A stretch of 29,732 bases of DNA from CAYOVG01 sp964407285 (GCA_964407285.1 CAYOVG010000034.1:1-29732); one strand, 5' to 3'. Shown: positions 1 to 9,313, numbered from the stretch's first letter. Notes: a model not told the origin generated them from the sequence alone. Numbers and translations: made by a program.

Positions 1-144
1 CTCTATTCTCTGCTCCATAAGCATGGCGTATCCTTTTCCGAAGATTCGGATTCCATCTCGTTCGATTCCTGAGATGCGGGAAACCTCGTTCCAGAAACGG
101 GGGAATACTTCCGGCAGATGACATGGACCATCTTCTCTTTCCAT
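1..144 (-). CDS. Unidentified protein, N-terminal fragment running off the left edge
   Basis: Reading the minus strand from an ATG at 144 gives 48 uninterrupted codons that reach base 1 in frame. The start is preceded directly by a purine-rich stretch (GGGAGGAGGGGAGG) that can serve as a ribosome binding site. The peptide has ordinary protein composition, with segments such as LPEVFPRFWNEVSRISG and RIFGKGYAMLMEQ. I do not recognise the family. It is divergent from the small receiver-like gene at 322, so 145-321 would hold both promoters. The reading is an inference from openness, composition and the binding site; the fragment is too short to exclude chance. Confidence 0.5.
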   Translation of the reverse strand, partial: MEREDGPCHLPEVFPRFWNEVSRISGIERDGIRIFGKGYAMLMEQRIE

Positions 145-321
145 CCTCCCCTCCTCCCTGCTTTCCGCTTTCGCATTAACTTTTTCTCCTACCATTTCTC
201 CGGGCATGGATTTTGTAATCGGCCCCCCGTGGATGAGGAGATCCAGCGCTTTCCGTTTCCATCCGTGGAGGTGAGCCTGAACACATTGACAAAATCGACG
301 ACTCGCCGGAGCATCCGAGAT
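145..321. promoter_or_regulatory. Divergent intergenic region
   Basis: This is the space between the partial minus-strand gene and the receiver-like gene at 322. A plus-strand frame is open through it, but it begins inside the minus-strand gene and has an atypical Phe/Pro-rich composition, so I treat it as noncoding. No clear promoter hexamers were found. Confidence 0.3.
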
Positions 322-693
322 ATGCAGACTGTACTGTGCGCCCTGCAACCGGAAAACATGAGACTGTTGAGAAACGCCCTCGAAGGGATTGTCTCGAGTA
401 AAAGGACTTTTGAATGCAACACGGTCGATGAACTGATCGATCGCCTGAACAACCCGTTCCATACGGTCGGAGTGGCGGTCCTGATGGCCGAGGACGGCGG
501 AGACCTGACGAAATTTGAGAGAATCGAGAAATACCTTGACGATATCAAGGTCATTCTGGTGGTGCTCGATACTCGTGAACAGGACCTGGTCGCCCGGTGT
601 CACTCGTTGCGGCCGCGCTTTCTCGGGCTCGGCATCGGGGAGCTCTGGAGAATTCAGCCTGTGCTCAAAAAGATTGCTGCGTCCGAGTTCTAA
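322..693 (+). CDS. Small receiver-like (pseudo-REC) protein, 123 aa
   Basis: The 123 residues alternate hydrophobic strands and helices as in a response-regulator receiver: strand 1 TVLCAL, a helix at residues 11-22, strand 3 VGVAVLMAE at 49-57, strand 4 IKVILVVLD at 75-83, and a last helix near 109-119. The acidic pocket, phospho-acceptor Asp and conserved Lys of true receivers are not evident, so it may be a non-phosphorylated pseudo-receiver. The frame is open upstream to 118, but that part overlaps the minus-strand gene and has odd composition. The ATG at 322, with GGAG about 10 bases upstream, is the better start. It lies just upstream of a chemoreceptor gene. The fold is inferred from the pattern only. 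Confidence 0.6.
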   Translation: MQTVLCALQPENMRLLRNALEGIVSSKRTFECNTVDELIDRLNNPFHTVGVAVLMAEDGGDLTKFERIEKYLDDIKVILVVLDTREQDLVARCHSLRPRFLGLGIGELWRIQPVLKKIAASEF

Positions 694-784
694 GGAATTG
701 GAAATAAATAAGTTGTTGTTCTTTGATGTATTCGTGCCGCCTAAAGTGCAAGCTAAAACCTTAATGCACCTATGTAGGCTATTT

Positions 785-811
785 TAATGCCATTTAGACT
801 AAAACCGATAG
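785..811 (+). promoter_or_regulatory. Weak sigma-28-like promoter candidate before the first chemoreceptor
   Basis: ACCGATAG at 804-811 matches 6 of 8 bases of the flagellar/chemotaxis sigma-28 -10 element (GCCGATAA). A TAAT-containing stretch about 11 bases upstream is a poor -35 match. Chemoreceptor genes are commonly sigma-28 dependent, which is the only contextual support. Confidence 0.2.
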
Positions 812-842
812 GTTATTCACTTCCGATTCCTAAGGAGGAAAA

Positions 843-2885
843 ATGAAGAAGATGAAACTGGCGACAAAGTTGGCCGCGGGGTTCGGCATCCTGATCTTTA
901 TCTTTCTTGCGGTAGGGTCTCTGGCGATATGGGAGATGAAGACGACCGAAGGGAAGTCGACGGCCCTGGCGCGGGCGTATATACCCGAGGTCGATATCGC
1001 GCGGGGCATGGAGCTGCACCTGTACAAGGCCATATTCGACATTAGAGGGTATTTACTCACCGGCCGGCAGAGCTACCTGGATGAGGGGCGAAAAGACCTG
1101 GAGCGAGTGCATGAGCGTATGAAGGAGGCTGAAAGCCTGACCGCGAGCTTTCCGTTTCTCGTGAAATTCAGGGAGGGATTGGCGCGGGGCAGGACCGGAC
1201 TGGCCGATTACGAAGAACTTCTCGAGCAGACCGTAGCCAAGATGGGCGATGTCGACAAACTGCGGAACCGGCTCAACGAGGCGGCCGGGCAGTTCATGAC
1301 AAACTGCGGCGGTTACCTTGACGATCAAAATAAGGCGATGATTCGAGAGGTCCATGCCGGGGCCGGTGAGGATATGATCCTGGAGCGGCTGAAGAAGATC
1401 ACGCTCATTAATGACGTTATCGATTTGGGCAACGCCGTGCGGATAGGCAATCTCGAGGCGCAGGCGCTGAGGGAGCCGAAGCTGATCCTGGAGACCTCGA
1501 AGAGTTTCGATACGATCGCGTCCAAGGTTGCCGAGGTGAGGCAAGTCACCAGGGATCCACGCAATATTGAGCACCTGGAAAAGATCGACGCAGCCGCGAG
1601 CGCCTACAAAACGGCTATGGCCGAGCTTTCCTCGAACTGGTCGGCGCTGGAGGAGCTCCACGTGAAACGCGGCCTCGCCCTGGAAGGAGTTCAGGATTTG
1701 GCCGAGTCCACGGCCACGGCGGGCATAGCGCACGCCGGGCAGACGGGAAATGAGGCGGCGTCGGACCTTTCTTTCGCTTCGTGGGTCATGATAGTCGGGC
1801 TGGCGTCGACGCTTGTAATCGGGGTCATTCTGGCCGTATCGATCACGCTGAGCACGACGCGTCCGATCAAAAGGACCGTTCAGGGGCTCAGCGAGGGGGC
1901 CATGCAGGTGGCCGCGGCATCGGGACAGGTGGCTTCCACGAGCCGGCAACTGGCGGAAGGCTCCTCTCAACAGGCGGCCGCGATCGAGGAGACCTCCTCC
2001 TCGCTCGAGGAGATGGCCGCCATGACAAGGCAGAATGCGGAAAATGCGGGGCAGGCCAATCAGCTGATGGTGGAAGCCAATCAGATTGTGGAGGGGGCCA
2101 ACAGAGCCATGGTCGAACTCACCCGGTCCATGTCGGAAATTGCGACGGCCTCCGAAGAGACGCAGAAGATCATCAAGACCATCGATGAAATCGCCTTCCA
2201 GACGAATTTGCTGGCCCTTAACGCCGCGGTCGAAGCCGCACGGGCCGGGGAGGCCGGGACCGGGTTCGCCGTTGTTGCCGAAGAAGTGAGGAACCTGGCG
2301 CTGAGGGCGAGCGAGGCTGCAAAGAGCACGGCGAATTTGATCGAGAATACGGTCAGAAAGACTAAGGACGGAGTAGACCTGGTGGATGACACCTATCGGG
2401 AATTCGACCGGGTATTGACCATAGTGGCGAAATCGGGGGAATTCGTGGGGGAGATAGCCGCGGCCTCACGGGAACAGGCTCAAGGAATTGCACAGGTAAA
2501 CAAAGCGGTCTCCGAAATGGACAAGGTGACTCAGAACAATGCCGCCGGCGCCGAGGAGTCGGCTTCAGCGTCCGAGGAGATGAATGCCCAGGCCGAGCAA
2601 ATGAGGGAATTCGTGATCGAGTTGAATGCGCTGGTGGAGGGAGAAGCCGGTAAGGAGACCCCGATCCAGTCGGACCACGCCCGCAAGATGAATCGGCGGG
2701 AACTCTTCGCCTCGAGTTTTGCGGCAAATAGTGCGGACCTGCTTCCCGCGGCCGATGGCGCAAGCGGAGAAGGCGATTCGATGTTCGGGGAATTCAGGAA
2801 AAGAGCATCGGCCGACCGGAAGCCGCGAGCGAAAGAGCCGACTTCCAGGCAGGTAATTCCGTTGGAGGAGTATGAGACCGTTTGA
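843..2885 (+). CDS. Methyl-accepting chemotaxis protein with HBM-like sensor, 680 aa
   Basis: This is a transmembrane chemoreceptor that would relay a periplasmic signal to CheA/CheW. Transmembrane helix 1 is at about residues 10-30, a long helical periplasmic domain at 32-310, and transmembrane helix 2 at 311-335, followed by a short HAMP-like start (TTRPIKR). The signalling domain carries the highly conserved hairpin tip at about 449-485 (EIAFQTNLLALNAAVEAARA and the following FAVVAEEVRNLA). A 280-residue sensor with a motif of the type LINDVxDLxNxxRIxNxxAQALR at 188-210 suggests a helical bimodular (HBM) domain, a family known to bind small organic acids. The start has an excellent binding site (AAGGAGG). 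The C-terminus ends in QVIPLEE, a tail shared with the receptor at 9490. The stop overlaps the next gene. Confidence 0.93.
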   Translation: MKKMKLATKLAAGFGILIFIFLAVGSLAIWEMKTTEGKSTALARAYIPEVDIARGMELHLYKAIFDIRGYLLTGRQSYLDEGRKDLERVHERMKEAESLTASFPFLVKFREGLARGRTGLADYEELLEQTVAKMGDVDKLRNRLNEAAGQFMTNCGGYLDDQNKAMIREVHAGAGEDMILERLKKITLINDVIDLGNAVRIGNLEAQALREPKLILETSKSFDTIASKVAEVRQVTRDPRNIEHLEKIDAAASAYKTAMAELSSNWSALEELHVKRGLALEGVQDLAESTATAGIAHAGQTGNEAASDLSFASWVMIVGLASTLVIGVILAVSITLSTTRPIKRTVQGLSEGAMQVAAASGQVASTSRQLAEGSSQQAAAIEETSSSLEEMAAMTRQNAENAGQANQLMVEANQIVEGANRAMVELTRSMSEIATASEETQKIIKTIDEIAFQTNLLALNAAVEAARAGEAGTGFAVVAEEVRNLALRASEAAKSTANLIENTVRKTKDGVDLVDDTYREFDRVLTIVAKSGEFVGEIAAASREQAQGIAQVNKAVSEMDKVTQNNAAGAEESASASEEMNAQAEQMREFVIELNALVEGEAGKETPIQSDHARKMNRRELFASSFAANSADLLPAADGASGEGDSMFGEFRKRASADRKPRAKEPTSRQVIPLEEYETV

Positions 2886-5835
2886 AGGGCTTGGAGTCAG
2901 GAAAATATGCGGAAATGCGCTTATGGATTCAGAGAGTTCGCCGGTCCGGGTACTCCTCGTCGAGGACGATGAAGACGATTACATCCTCGTTCGCGATGTC
3001 CTTTCGAACCTGCCCGCCCGATGCTTCGAGCTGAACTGGGTAAAGGACTACGACTCGGCATTGGACGCCGTTTCGCTTTCTTCCCGGGACATTTGCATTC
3101 TCGATTACCAACTCGGCGGGAGGAACGGGCTGGAGTTGCTGGAGACAATACGGCGGGAAGGATGCGCGATTCCCGTGATCGTTTTGACCGGCAAAGGCAG
3201 CGAGGAAATCGATCTTCTCGCAATGGAAGCCGGGGCCGATGATTACCTGGAAAAGGCCCAAATTACTCCATCCCTCCTCGATCGGTCCATCCGCTATGCA
3301 ATCCACCACAGGGAAAGGGAGAACGCTCTACGGGAAAGCGAGCGGAGGCTGCGGGCCGGCGATGCGCAATTTCGCAGATTGTTCGATCAGTCTCCCATCG
3401 GAGCGGCAATAGTGTCCCTGGATTATCGACTCCTGAAAGCCAACGCCGAGTTATGCCGGATCGTCGGCTACAGCGAGCAGGAGCTTCTTTCCATGACTTT
3501 TCCCGACATAACCTATCCCGAGGACCTGGAAGCCGATCTCCGTGAGGTCCGGCGAATCTTATCGGGCGAAATCGATCAGTACAGCCTGGAGAAGCGCTAT
3601 ATCCACAAGAGCGGCAGGCTCATCTGGGGAAGAGTGTCCGTGCGGCTGATCAGGGATGTGGACGGGAAACCGCTCTATTTTTCCCCCATGCTCGAAGACA
3701 TTACCCGGATCAAGCAGGCGAAAGAGTTGATACGGGTTCAACGGGATATCGCACTCGGCTTGGGATCGACTTCAAACTTCCAGGAAGCGATGGACCTCCT
3801 GCTCGACCGGTTGCTCCAGTTGGACGGGGTTGACGCCGGAGGAGTCTATACGGTCGATCCCGAGGCGGGCGAACTTCACCTGGTCGCACACAGGGGGCTT
3901 TCCGCCGGGTTCGTCGAGGACGTCTCCTGCTATACCGCGGATTCCCTTCAATTCGGGATCTCCGTGGCCGGTGAGCCCGCCTACTGGTCCGCGCCCTGCG
4001 ATTTCCTCAATGCCGATATTCTCAAGCGGGAGGGAATCAAGGCCCTGGCCGTTATCCCCTTGAAACACGAGGAGAGGGTCGTTGCCTCATTGAATCTCGC
4101 ATCCCGCACCGATGATGAGTTGACGTCCGCCACCCGTTGCGCTCTCGAAGCAATCGGGGCGCAAATCGGCGGTCTCATTGCCCGGCTGCAGGTGGAGGAT
4201 GCGCTGAAGAAATCGGAGGAGAAATACAGGGCTATCTTCGAGGGCGCCCCTTTCGGGATCATACGGCGCACCCTTAAAGGCAAATCCATAAGCTGCAATC
4301 CGTTCGTTGCGAGAATGCTCGGATACGAGAGTCCGGAAGAGCTTCTGTCCACTGTTTCAGACATACGAGAGTTCTACGTCGACCCGGAGGACTTCCGTAA
4401 ACTCAATGAGGCCGTTCTGGAAGAGGGGATCGTCAGCAATTTCGAGACGGAACTCAGGCGCAGGGACGGTGAAAGAATCTTTGTCTCCCTGACGGTCCGG
4501 GGCATAAGGGGAGGCACGGGAAGCATAGAGACCATAGAAGGACTCATCGAGGACATTACCGCCCGCAAGAGATCGGAAACGGCGCTTCGGGAAAGCGAGG
4601 AGAGATTCAAGACTTCCATAGAGAGCATGCTCGACTGTTTCGGCATCTACTCGCCGGTGTACAACGAGAAAGGGGAGATAGTCGATTTCCTGGTTGCATA
4701 TGTCAACGAAGCCGCCTGCGCCGGCAATGGGATGACCGGAGAGGAGCAGATCGGCGGACGACTGCTCGATCTTTTTCCGGGCCACCGGGAGTCCGGGCTT
4801 TTTGAAGAGTACCGCGGACTGGTCGAGACGGGCAAGCCGCTAATCAAGGAAGCGATAGTCTACGAGGATGTATACGGAGGGCGCAAACTACGAAGAATAT
4901 TCGATATACGAGCGGCGAAGTCGGGCAATGGCTTTGTCGCCTCCTGGAGGGACGTAACCGGGCAGAAGCGAATTCAGGAAGAGTTGAGGATGAGTGAAAA
5001 GAAGTACAGGGACCTGGTCGAGAATCTGCAGGAGGGAATCTGGGTCATAGGCAAAGACGGCGTTACCACATTCGTTAATCCGCCCATGGCGGAAATGCTC
5101 GGCTACACTGTAGAGGAGATGCTCGGCAAGCACCTGTTCTCTTTCATGGATGAGCAGGGAGTCGAGGCCTGCACGCGCAATCTCGAACGCAGGGAGCAAG
5201 GCGTCAGGGAACAGCACGATTTTGTGTTTCTGAGAAAGAACGGAAGCAAGGTTTTCACTACTCTCGCAACATCTCCCGTATTCACCGAAAATGGAGAATA
5301 TTCCGGCGCCATAGCCGGAATTGTCGATATAACCTGGCGTGTGAACGCGGAAACCGCGCTGAAGGAGGCTCACGACAGACTGGAACGAAGAGTCGAGGAG
5401 CGCACGACCGAACTCGAGGAAACCAACGTGGCTCTCCGCGTTTTGTTGAAGTGTGGAGAAGAGGACAAAAGAGAACTGGAGGAAAAGATCATCTGTAATG
5501 TCAACCAGATGATATCGCCCCATATCGCCAGGATGAAAAATACCCGGCTGGATAGCCGCCAGCAGACGATTCTGGATCTTCTGGAAACCGGCTTACGGGA
5601 GATCGTTTCCCCTTTTGCCGGGAATCTCCGTTCGCGGTTTTCCAACCTGACGCCGATGGAGATGCAGGTAGCGGAACTGGTCCGTGCGGGGAAGACGGCG
5701 AGCGAGATAGCCGGGATTCTGACGATTTCGGTAGATACCGTCAAGTTTCACAAGATCAACATGCGCAGGAAATTCGGACTGAAGAACAAGAAGGACAATC
5801 TGAAATCATTCCTTCAAAGCATCCCGAAAGCGTAG
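2872..5835 (+). CDS. REC-PAS-GAF-PAS-PAS-PAS-LuxR-type HTH regulator, 987 aa
   Basis: A large cytosolic sensor-regulator. The N-terminal receiver (about 25-145) has the acidic pair, phospho-acceptor Asp78 in CILDYQ, Thr106 and Lys128. PAS 1 is at about 165-280, GAF at 287-440, PAS 2 at 447-565, PAS 3 at 575-697 and PAS 4 at 707-823. A coiled coil at about 825-875 follows, then a LuxR/NarL-type helix-turn-helix at about 922-985 (LTPMEMQVAELVRAGKTASE and the VDTVKFHK recognition region). No histidine kinase core is present, so it probably reads phosphorylation and ligands and binds DNA itself. It overlaps the chemoreceptor stop by 14 bases, suggesting translational coupling. GGAGGAG just before 2872 supports this start; ATG at 2923 is an alternative closer to the receiver. 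Confidence 0.9.
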   Translation: MRPFEGLGVRKICGNALMDSESSPVRVLLVEDDEDDYILVRDVLSNLPARCFELNWVKDYDSALDAVSLSSRDICILDYQLGGRNGLELLETIRREGCAIPVIVLTGKGSEEIDLLAMEAGADDYLEKAQITPSLLDRSIRYAIHHRERENALRESERRLRAGDAQFRRLFDQSPIGAAIVSLDYRLLKANAELCRIVGYSEQELLSMTFPDITYPEDLEADLREVRRILSGEIDQYSLEKRYIHKSGRLIWGRVSVRLIRDVDGKPLYFSPMLEDITRIKQAKELIRVQRDIALGLGSTSNFQEAMDLLLDRLLQLDGVDAGGVYTVDPEAGELHLVAHRGLSAGFVEDVSCYTADSLQFGISVAGEPAYWSAPCDFLNADILKREGIKALAVIPLKHEERVVASLNLASRTDDELTSATRCALEAIGAQIGGLIARLQVEDALKKSEEKYRAIFEGAPFGIIRRTLKGKSISCNPFVARMLGYESPEELLSTVSDIREFYVDPEDFRKLNEAVLEEGIVSNFETELRRRDGERIFVSLTVRGIRGGTGSIETIEGLIEDITARKRSETALRESEERFKTSIESMLDCFGIYSPVYNEKGEIVDFLVAYVNEAACAGNGMTGEEQIGGRLLDLFPGHRESGLFEEYRGLVETGKPLIKEAIVYEDVYGGRKLRRIFDIRAAKSGNGFVASWRDVTGQKRIQEELRMSEKKYRDLVENLQEGIWVIGKDGVTTFVNPPMAEMLGYTVEEMLGKHLFSFMDEQGVEACTRNLERREQGVREQHDFVFLRKNGSKVFTTLATSPVFTENGEYSGAIAGIVDITWRVNAETALKEAHDRLERRVEERTTELEETNVALRVLLKCGEEDKRELEEKIICNVNQMISPHIARMKNTRLDSRQQTILDLLETGLREIVSPFAGNLRSRFSNLTPMEMQVAELVRAGKTASEIAGILTISVDTVKFHKINMRRKFGLKNKKDNLKSFLQSIPKA

Positions 5836-5882
5836 GTTTTAACTACGCTTTTCCTCCGCTGAAAGCCTGCCTTTCATTGTGG

Positions 5883-5904
5883 TCGTTTTGATGAAATAAA
5901 ACGA
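5883..5904 (+). terminator. Hairpin after the PAS-LuxR gene
   Basis: TCGTTTT and AAAACGA form a perfect 7-bp stem with an 8-base loop, 48 bases after the stop at 5835. There is no following T-tract, so intrinsic termination is uncertain. It could equally be an operator for the next gene. Confidence 0.3.
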
Positions 5905-5961
5905 TCCTGAGTGAATCGATCTTTGAGCGGTGGAATAAAACGCGAGCCGTGGAGCTTACCG

Positions 5962-6630
5962 GTGCGTACAGTCACGGAAATCCGTAGGCTTTTTCCATGT
6001 GAGTCGATCGTGGAAATAGTCTGCAGACAGGGGGACCGACAAATAGCTGCTGATTCAATTCCTACTAACGAACAAGTGAGAGAAGAGCTTCTGGAGCGTC
6101 GCCGGAGAGAGGAACGCCTCGCCAATACCAACCGCATACTCGAGGTGCTCAACAAGTGCAACGAAGCCCTCGTTCATGCAGCGGATGAGCGGAGATTACT
6201 GAAAGAGGTATGCTCCATCATCGTCGAAACGGGAAAGTATCGCTTTGCCTGGGGTGGATTCAAAGTAGACGACGCAGTAGCATCCTTGAGCTTCGCGGGT
6301 CATGAGGACGGATATTTGAAGGCTTGCGGGGTGAGGCTGAAGACCGCCGTAAGGGGGTACGGGACCTTTGGAACGGCAATGCGCACCGGCATGCTCTATG
6401 TCGCCGACAGTATCCGGACGGACCCCATCATCGGACCATGGCGGGAAGAAGCACTCAGGCGGGGCTATCTCTCCTCCATCGCCATCCCTCTGCTTTCCTG
6501 GAAAGAAGTCATTGGAGTACTGGAGATTTTTGCCGATAAACCGCATGCCTTTCTGGCAGATGAAGTCAAGCTGTTTGAAGAGCTTGGGGATGACCTGTCG
6601 TATGGCATCGTGGCCATTCGCACGCGGTAG
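5962..6630 (+). CDS. Stand-alone GAF-domain protein, possibly a truncated sensor kinase
   Basis: After an N-terminal stretch and a charged helix (EELLERRRREERLANTNRI), a GAF domain spans roughly the last 160 residues, with typical features such as KYRFAWGGF, the GYGTFGTAMRTG region and a final SIAIPLLSWKEVIGVLEIF strand pair. In related signalling proteins a helix-GAF unit like this is usually followed by a PAS or kinase module, but this frame stops right after the GAF. It may be a truncated gene whose remainder decayed in the 6.6-7.6 kb gap. GTG at 5962 has GGAG 7 bases upstream; GTG at 5911 is open but has no clear binding site. The signal ligand cannot be predicted. Confidence 0.7.
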   Translation: MRTVTEIRRLFPCESIVEIVCRQGDRQIAADSIPTNEQVREELLERRRREERLANTNRILEVLNKCNEALVHAADERRLLKEVCSIIVETGKYRFAWGGFKVDDAVASLSFAGHEDGYLKACGVRLKTAVRGYGTFGTAMRTGMLYVADSIRTDPIIGPWREEALRRGYLSSIAIPLLSWKEVIGVLEIFADKPHAFLADEVKLFEELGDDLSYGIVAIRTR

Positions 6631-7660
6631 GGATGCAGGCGGGCGCGGACGGTAAAAGCATAGGTTCCGGCTGGGCTTTTAAATACTTGAGCAAAAGTCG
6701 TTTAAAACCTTGTGCAGAATCCAAAGTCAGATCAGGAAGAGTCCTCCAGGTTGTGTTAGGTAGGCTTGAACGTTGCCCGAAAATGCCGGGATCGGCTTGA
6801 AAGCTCTGTGTGGCAAGGATCTACGGAGGTGGGATAACGTGAGAGCCTCATAGGATTGGATCTTCCAAGAGCACAACCTGTAAGAGTACGGAAATGCAAG
6901 AACTTTCTCCGCGGACCTGCCGTCTTGCCACCCCGTCCTGGTGGAATTTGGAGCCCGCAAAGCCTTACTGCATCAGGAGTTTTTGGATGCCCCGGCATTT
7001 TGGGGCTCTTACAAGGGAGACCCTATCCGAAGCCCCGGTGTTCCTGGCTTTACAGAGATGTTCCGTCATTTCCAGCAACATTTAATTTAACTTTTGCTCA
7101 CCTGCTTAGTGCGCCAAATGGCTATCATTAGGTTTATGCAAGGATATTTATTCCTGCATGTACGGATTCTGTAAGGCTTGTAGGTATTGTATGAATATCA
7201 CTGGTTATTAAAGTTTGCAGAATTTCACTTGCGTACTGGCTTTTTTTCTCAATCTCGATGTAAGTCTACTTGCTCTATCTTTTAAGATATCGTTATTGAT
7301 ATAGAAATTTATCCATTATTTCATGGTGCGCAATTTGCGTACGCGCCTGGATCTAATAGATCGATTTCACGCACAAGCATATGCGCATAACTTGCTTTCC
7401 GGTTTGCCCGGTCTCTCCGACCTGAAGCCGGCCCGATAACCGGCCGGTGCACGGGATGGATGCTGATTTTCGCTGCCCCTGCTCTCGCCATTCGAGGGTG
7501 CGTCGGTATTTCTGAGAACCGGGCGAAGTGCTGAAAACCGGACGGTAAGGGAAGTTCCTGACGTGTCCGTGATTCGAGAGTGTATTTCGGAGAAAGGACA
7601 GCGCTCACATTCTTGCAAAGTACATAGGTATTCCGATGGATGATGAAGGGAGGTAAACCG
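6631..7660. other. About 1 kb without a convincing gene; lower GC, likely decayed sequence
   Basis: Short open frames exist on both strands, but none looks like a protein family I recognise. Bases 7080-7340 are clearly AT-richer than the rest of the window. A frame from 7467 to 7640 on the plus strand reads like the end of a PAS domain (DVSVIRECISEKGQRS, then CKVHRYSDG) before a stop, and the next gene resumes in another frame with the PAS-end motif GKPVGMAA. The stretch may therefore contain the decayed or interrupted middle of a longer sensor gene. No terminal inverted repeats or transposase were seen. Confidence 0.4.
7467..7642 (+). pseudogene. Possible frameshifted remnant of a PAS domain upstream of the kinase
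   Basis: In the frame of 7467 the translation ends with VIRECISEKGQRSHSCKVHR, YSDG and a stop. PAS domains often end with a basic/aromatic strand, a D-G turn, then KPVGM and a D/EIT motif. The downstream gene starts with GKPVGMAATVSEITEN in a different frame, so the two halves join into a plausible PAS C-terminal strand pair across a small shift. Upstream of 7467 this frame has a stop at 7464. The reading is an inference. Confidence 0.3.
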
Positions 7661-9313
7661 GTGGGCATGGCGGCTACTGTCAGCGAGATCACCGAAAACA
7701 TGCGGGCGGAAGATATCGTGACCAGGGAGCGGGAGCGGTTTTCCGTCATTCTGGACGGCAACCCGATTCCGAGCTTCGTAATAGACCGGGAGCACCGAGT
7801 GGTTTTCTGGAACCGGGCTTGTGAATTCCTGACCGGAGTTCCGAGAAATGATGTTCTGGGCGAGCCGGTCGATTCAACCATCTTTTATCCGGAGCCCGCG
7901 AGGCCGATCCTGGTGGACGTGGTGCTTGAAATGGACCTGGAAGCCATGGAAAGGCTTTACGGAAGCAAAGGACTGGCGCGGTGTTCGTTTCATTCCGAAG
8001 CCTTCGAGGCATTAGACGAGTTGACTATAGCGGGAAAGAAGAGGGACGTCTACTTTCATGCATCTCGCCTCAAGGATTCAAACGGAGAGATTATCGGCGC
8101 CATTGAGACTCTCAAGGACATCACGGAACACTTGGCGCTGCAGAGACGGCTTCAGCAAAGCCGGAAAATGGAGGTGGCCGGCGCCCTGGCCGGTGGAATT
8201 GCGCACAACTTCAACAACGTTCTGACTGCCATGATTGGTTATACGGAAATGGCCATAGACGATCTGCCCGAAGGAAGCCCAACGATCAAGCATCTGGTTC
8301 AGGTGCTCGACGCCGGTCGACGTGCAAAGGACCTGGTCAGGCGAATTGCCGCTTTCAATCAGCAAGGCAAAGAGGAAAAGCAGCCCGTCGATATCCGACG
8401 GATCACCGAAGACGCGATTCATTGCCTCAGGAAAACCCTGCCATCCAACATCAAGCTCCACCGGAAGTTCATCTCCCGCCCGGCTTTCGTCCTGGGCGAT
8501 CCGACCGAAATCCATCAGGTGATTGTAGACCTGTGCAGCAATGCGGCTCATGCCATGCGCGAGTCCGGCGGAGACCTGGAGGTGAGCCTGATGGCTGAAT
8601 GCATCGACAACGCGTCCCTTGGATCCGATCCGGCGCCCGGCCCCTACATCAAGCTCACCGTAACGGATACGGGCCACGGTATGTCGCCGAAGGTCATCGA
8701 ACGGATCTTCGATCCCTTCTTCACGACGAAGGAGCCCGGAGAAGGGACCGGCATGGGGCTCTCATTCGTCCATGGAGTCGTAAAGAGGTCCGGAGGCGCT
8801 ATTAGAGTTGTAAGCGAACCGGGCGTGGGCACTTCCTTCCATGTCTTTATCCCAAGGATCGATCACTCCGCGGAAGGCGGTGAAAGCAAAGAAGAGAAGG
8901 CGTACGCGTCGATCCCCGGAGGTACCGAGCACATCCTCGTGGTAGATGACGAAGAGATACTGGCAGGGATGGCGAAAACGATGCTCGAGCGGCTTGGATA
9001 CCGGGTTACCACCAGAACCGGAAGCCGCGAAGCCCTGGAGATCTTTAGAGCCGACCCCGGCCGTTTCGACCTCGTGCTTACCGACCATAGCATGCCGCGT
9101 ATGACGGGAACTGAACTGTCGAGAGAATTGCTCGAAATAAGACCCGATATTGCGATCGTCCTTTGTACGGGATTCAGCGATCTTGTCACGCCGGAGGAGG
9201 CCGAAGCCATGGGGATCGGGGCATTTGTCGCAAAGCCCTTCTCAAGGAGCGAACTCGCCCGCGCCATTCGAAAGCTGCTGGACAAGAATGCGGGAAGATT
9301 CAAGCACCCATGA
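7661..9313 (+). CDS. PAS hybrid histidine kinase with C-terminal receiver, 550 aa
   Basis: A cytosolic two-component kinase with no membrane segment. From the GTG at 7661, the tail of a PAS-like domain (GMAATVSEITEN) is followed by a complete PAS domain at about 27-157. The H-box follows, with His182 in GGIAHNFNN (most relatives have AHDFNN). The ATPase domain has N-box Asn294 (DLCSNAAHAM), the D-box DTGHGM, the F-box FDPFFTTK and a G-box GTGMGLS. The receiver (about 423-543) has phospho-acceptor Asp475 in LTDHSMP and the conserved KPF. GTG at 7661 has GGGAGGT 6 bases upstream; the frame is also open from ATG 7640. The start falls in the middle of a PAS motif, so the protein may be N-terminally shortened. 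Confidence 0.88.
   Translation: MGMAATVSEITENMRAEDIVTRERERFSVILDGNPIPSFVIDREHRVVFWNRACEFLTGVPRNDVLGEPVDSTIFYPEPARPILVDVVLEMDLEAMERLYGSKGLARCSFHSEAFEALDELTIAGKKRDVYFHASRLKDSNGEIIGAIETLKDITEHLALQRRLQQSRKMEVAGALAGGIAHNFNNVLTAMIGYTEMAIDDLPEGSPTIKHLVQVLDAGRRAKDLVRRIAAFNQQGKEEKQPVDIRRITEDAIHCLRKTLPSNIKLHRKFISRPAFVLGDPTEIHQVIVDLCSNAAHAMRESGGDLEVSLMAECIDNASLGSDPAPGPYIKLTVTDTGHGMSPKVIERIFDPFFTTKEPGEGTGMGLSFVHGVVKRSGGAIRVVSEPGVGTSFHVFIPRIDHSAEGGESKEEKAYASIPGGTEHILVVDDEEILAGMAKTMLERLGYRVTTRTGSREALEIFRADPGRFDLVLTDHSMPRMTGTELSRELLEIRPDIAIVLCTGFSDLVTPEEAEAMGIGAFVAKPFSRSELARAIRKLLDKNAGRFKHP

Noticed and set aside
1053..1970. 305-residue minus-strand open frame
   Set aside because: It lies opposite the first chemoreceptor gene, which has clear domains; composition is that of a reverse shadow and no family is seen.
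6727..7131. Short overlapping frames in the 1-kb gap considered as a transposase remnant
   Set aside because: No transposase motif, DDE or HUH residues, terminal inverted repeats or target-site duplication could be seen.
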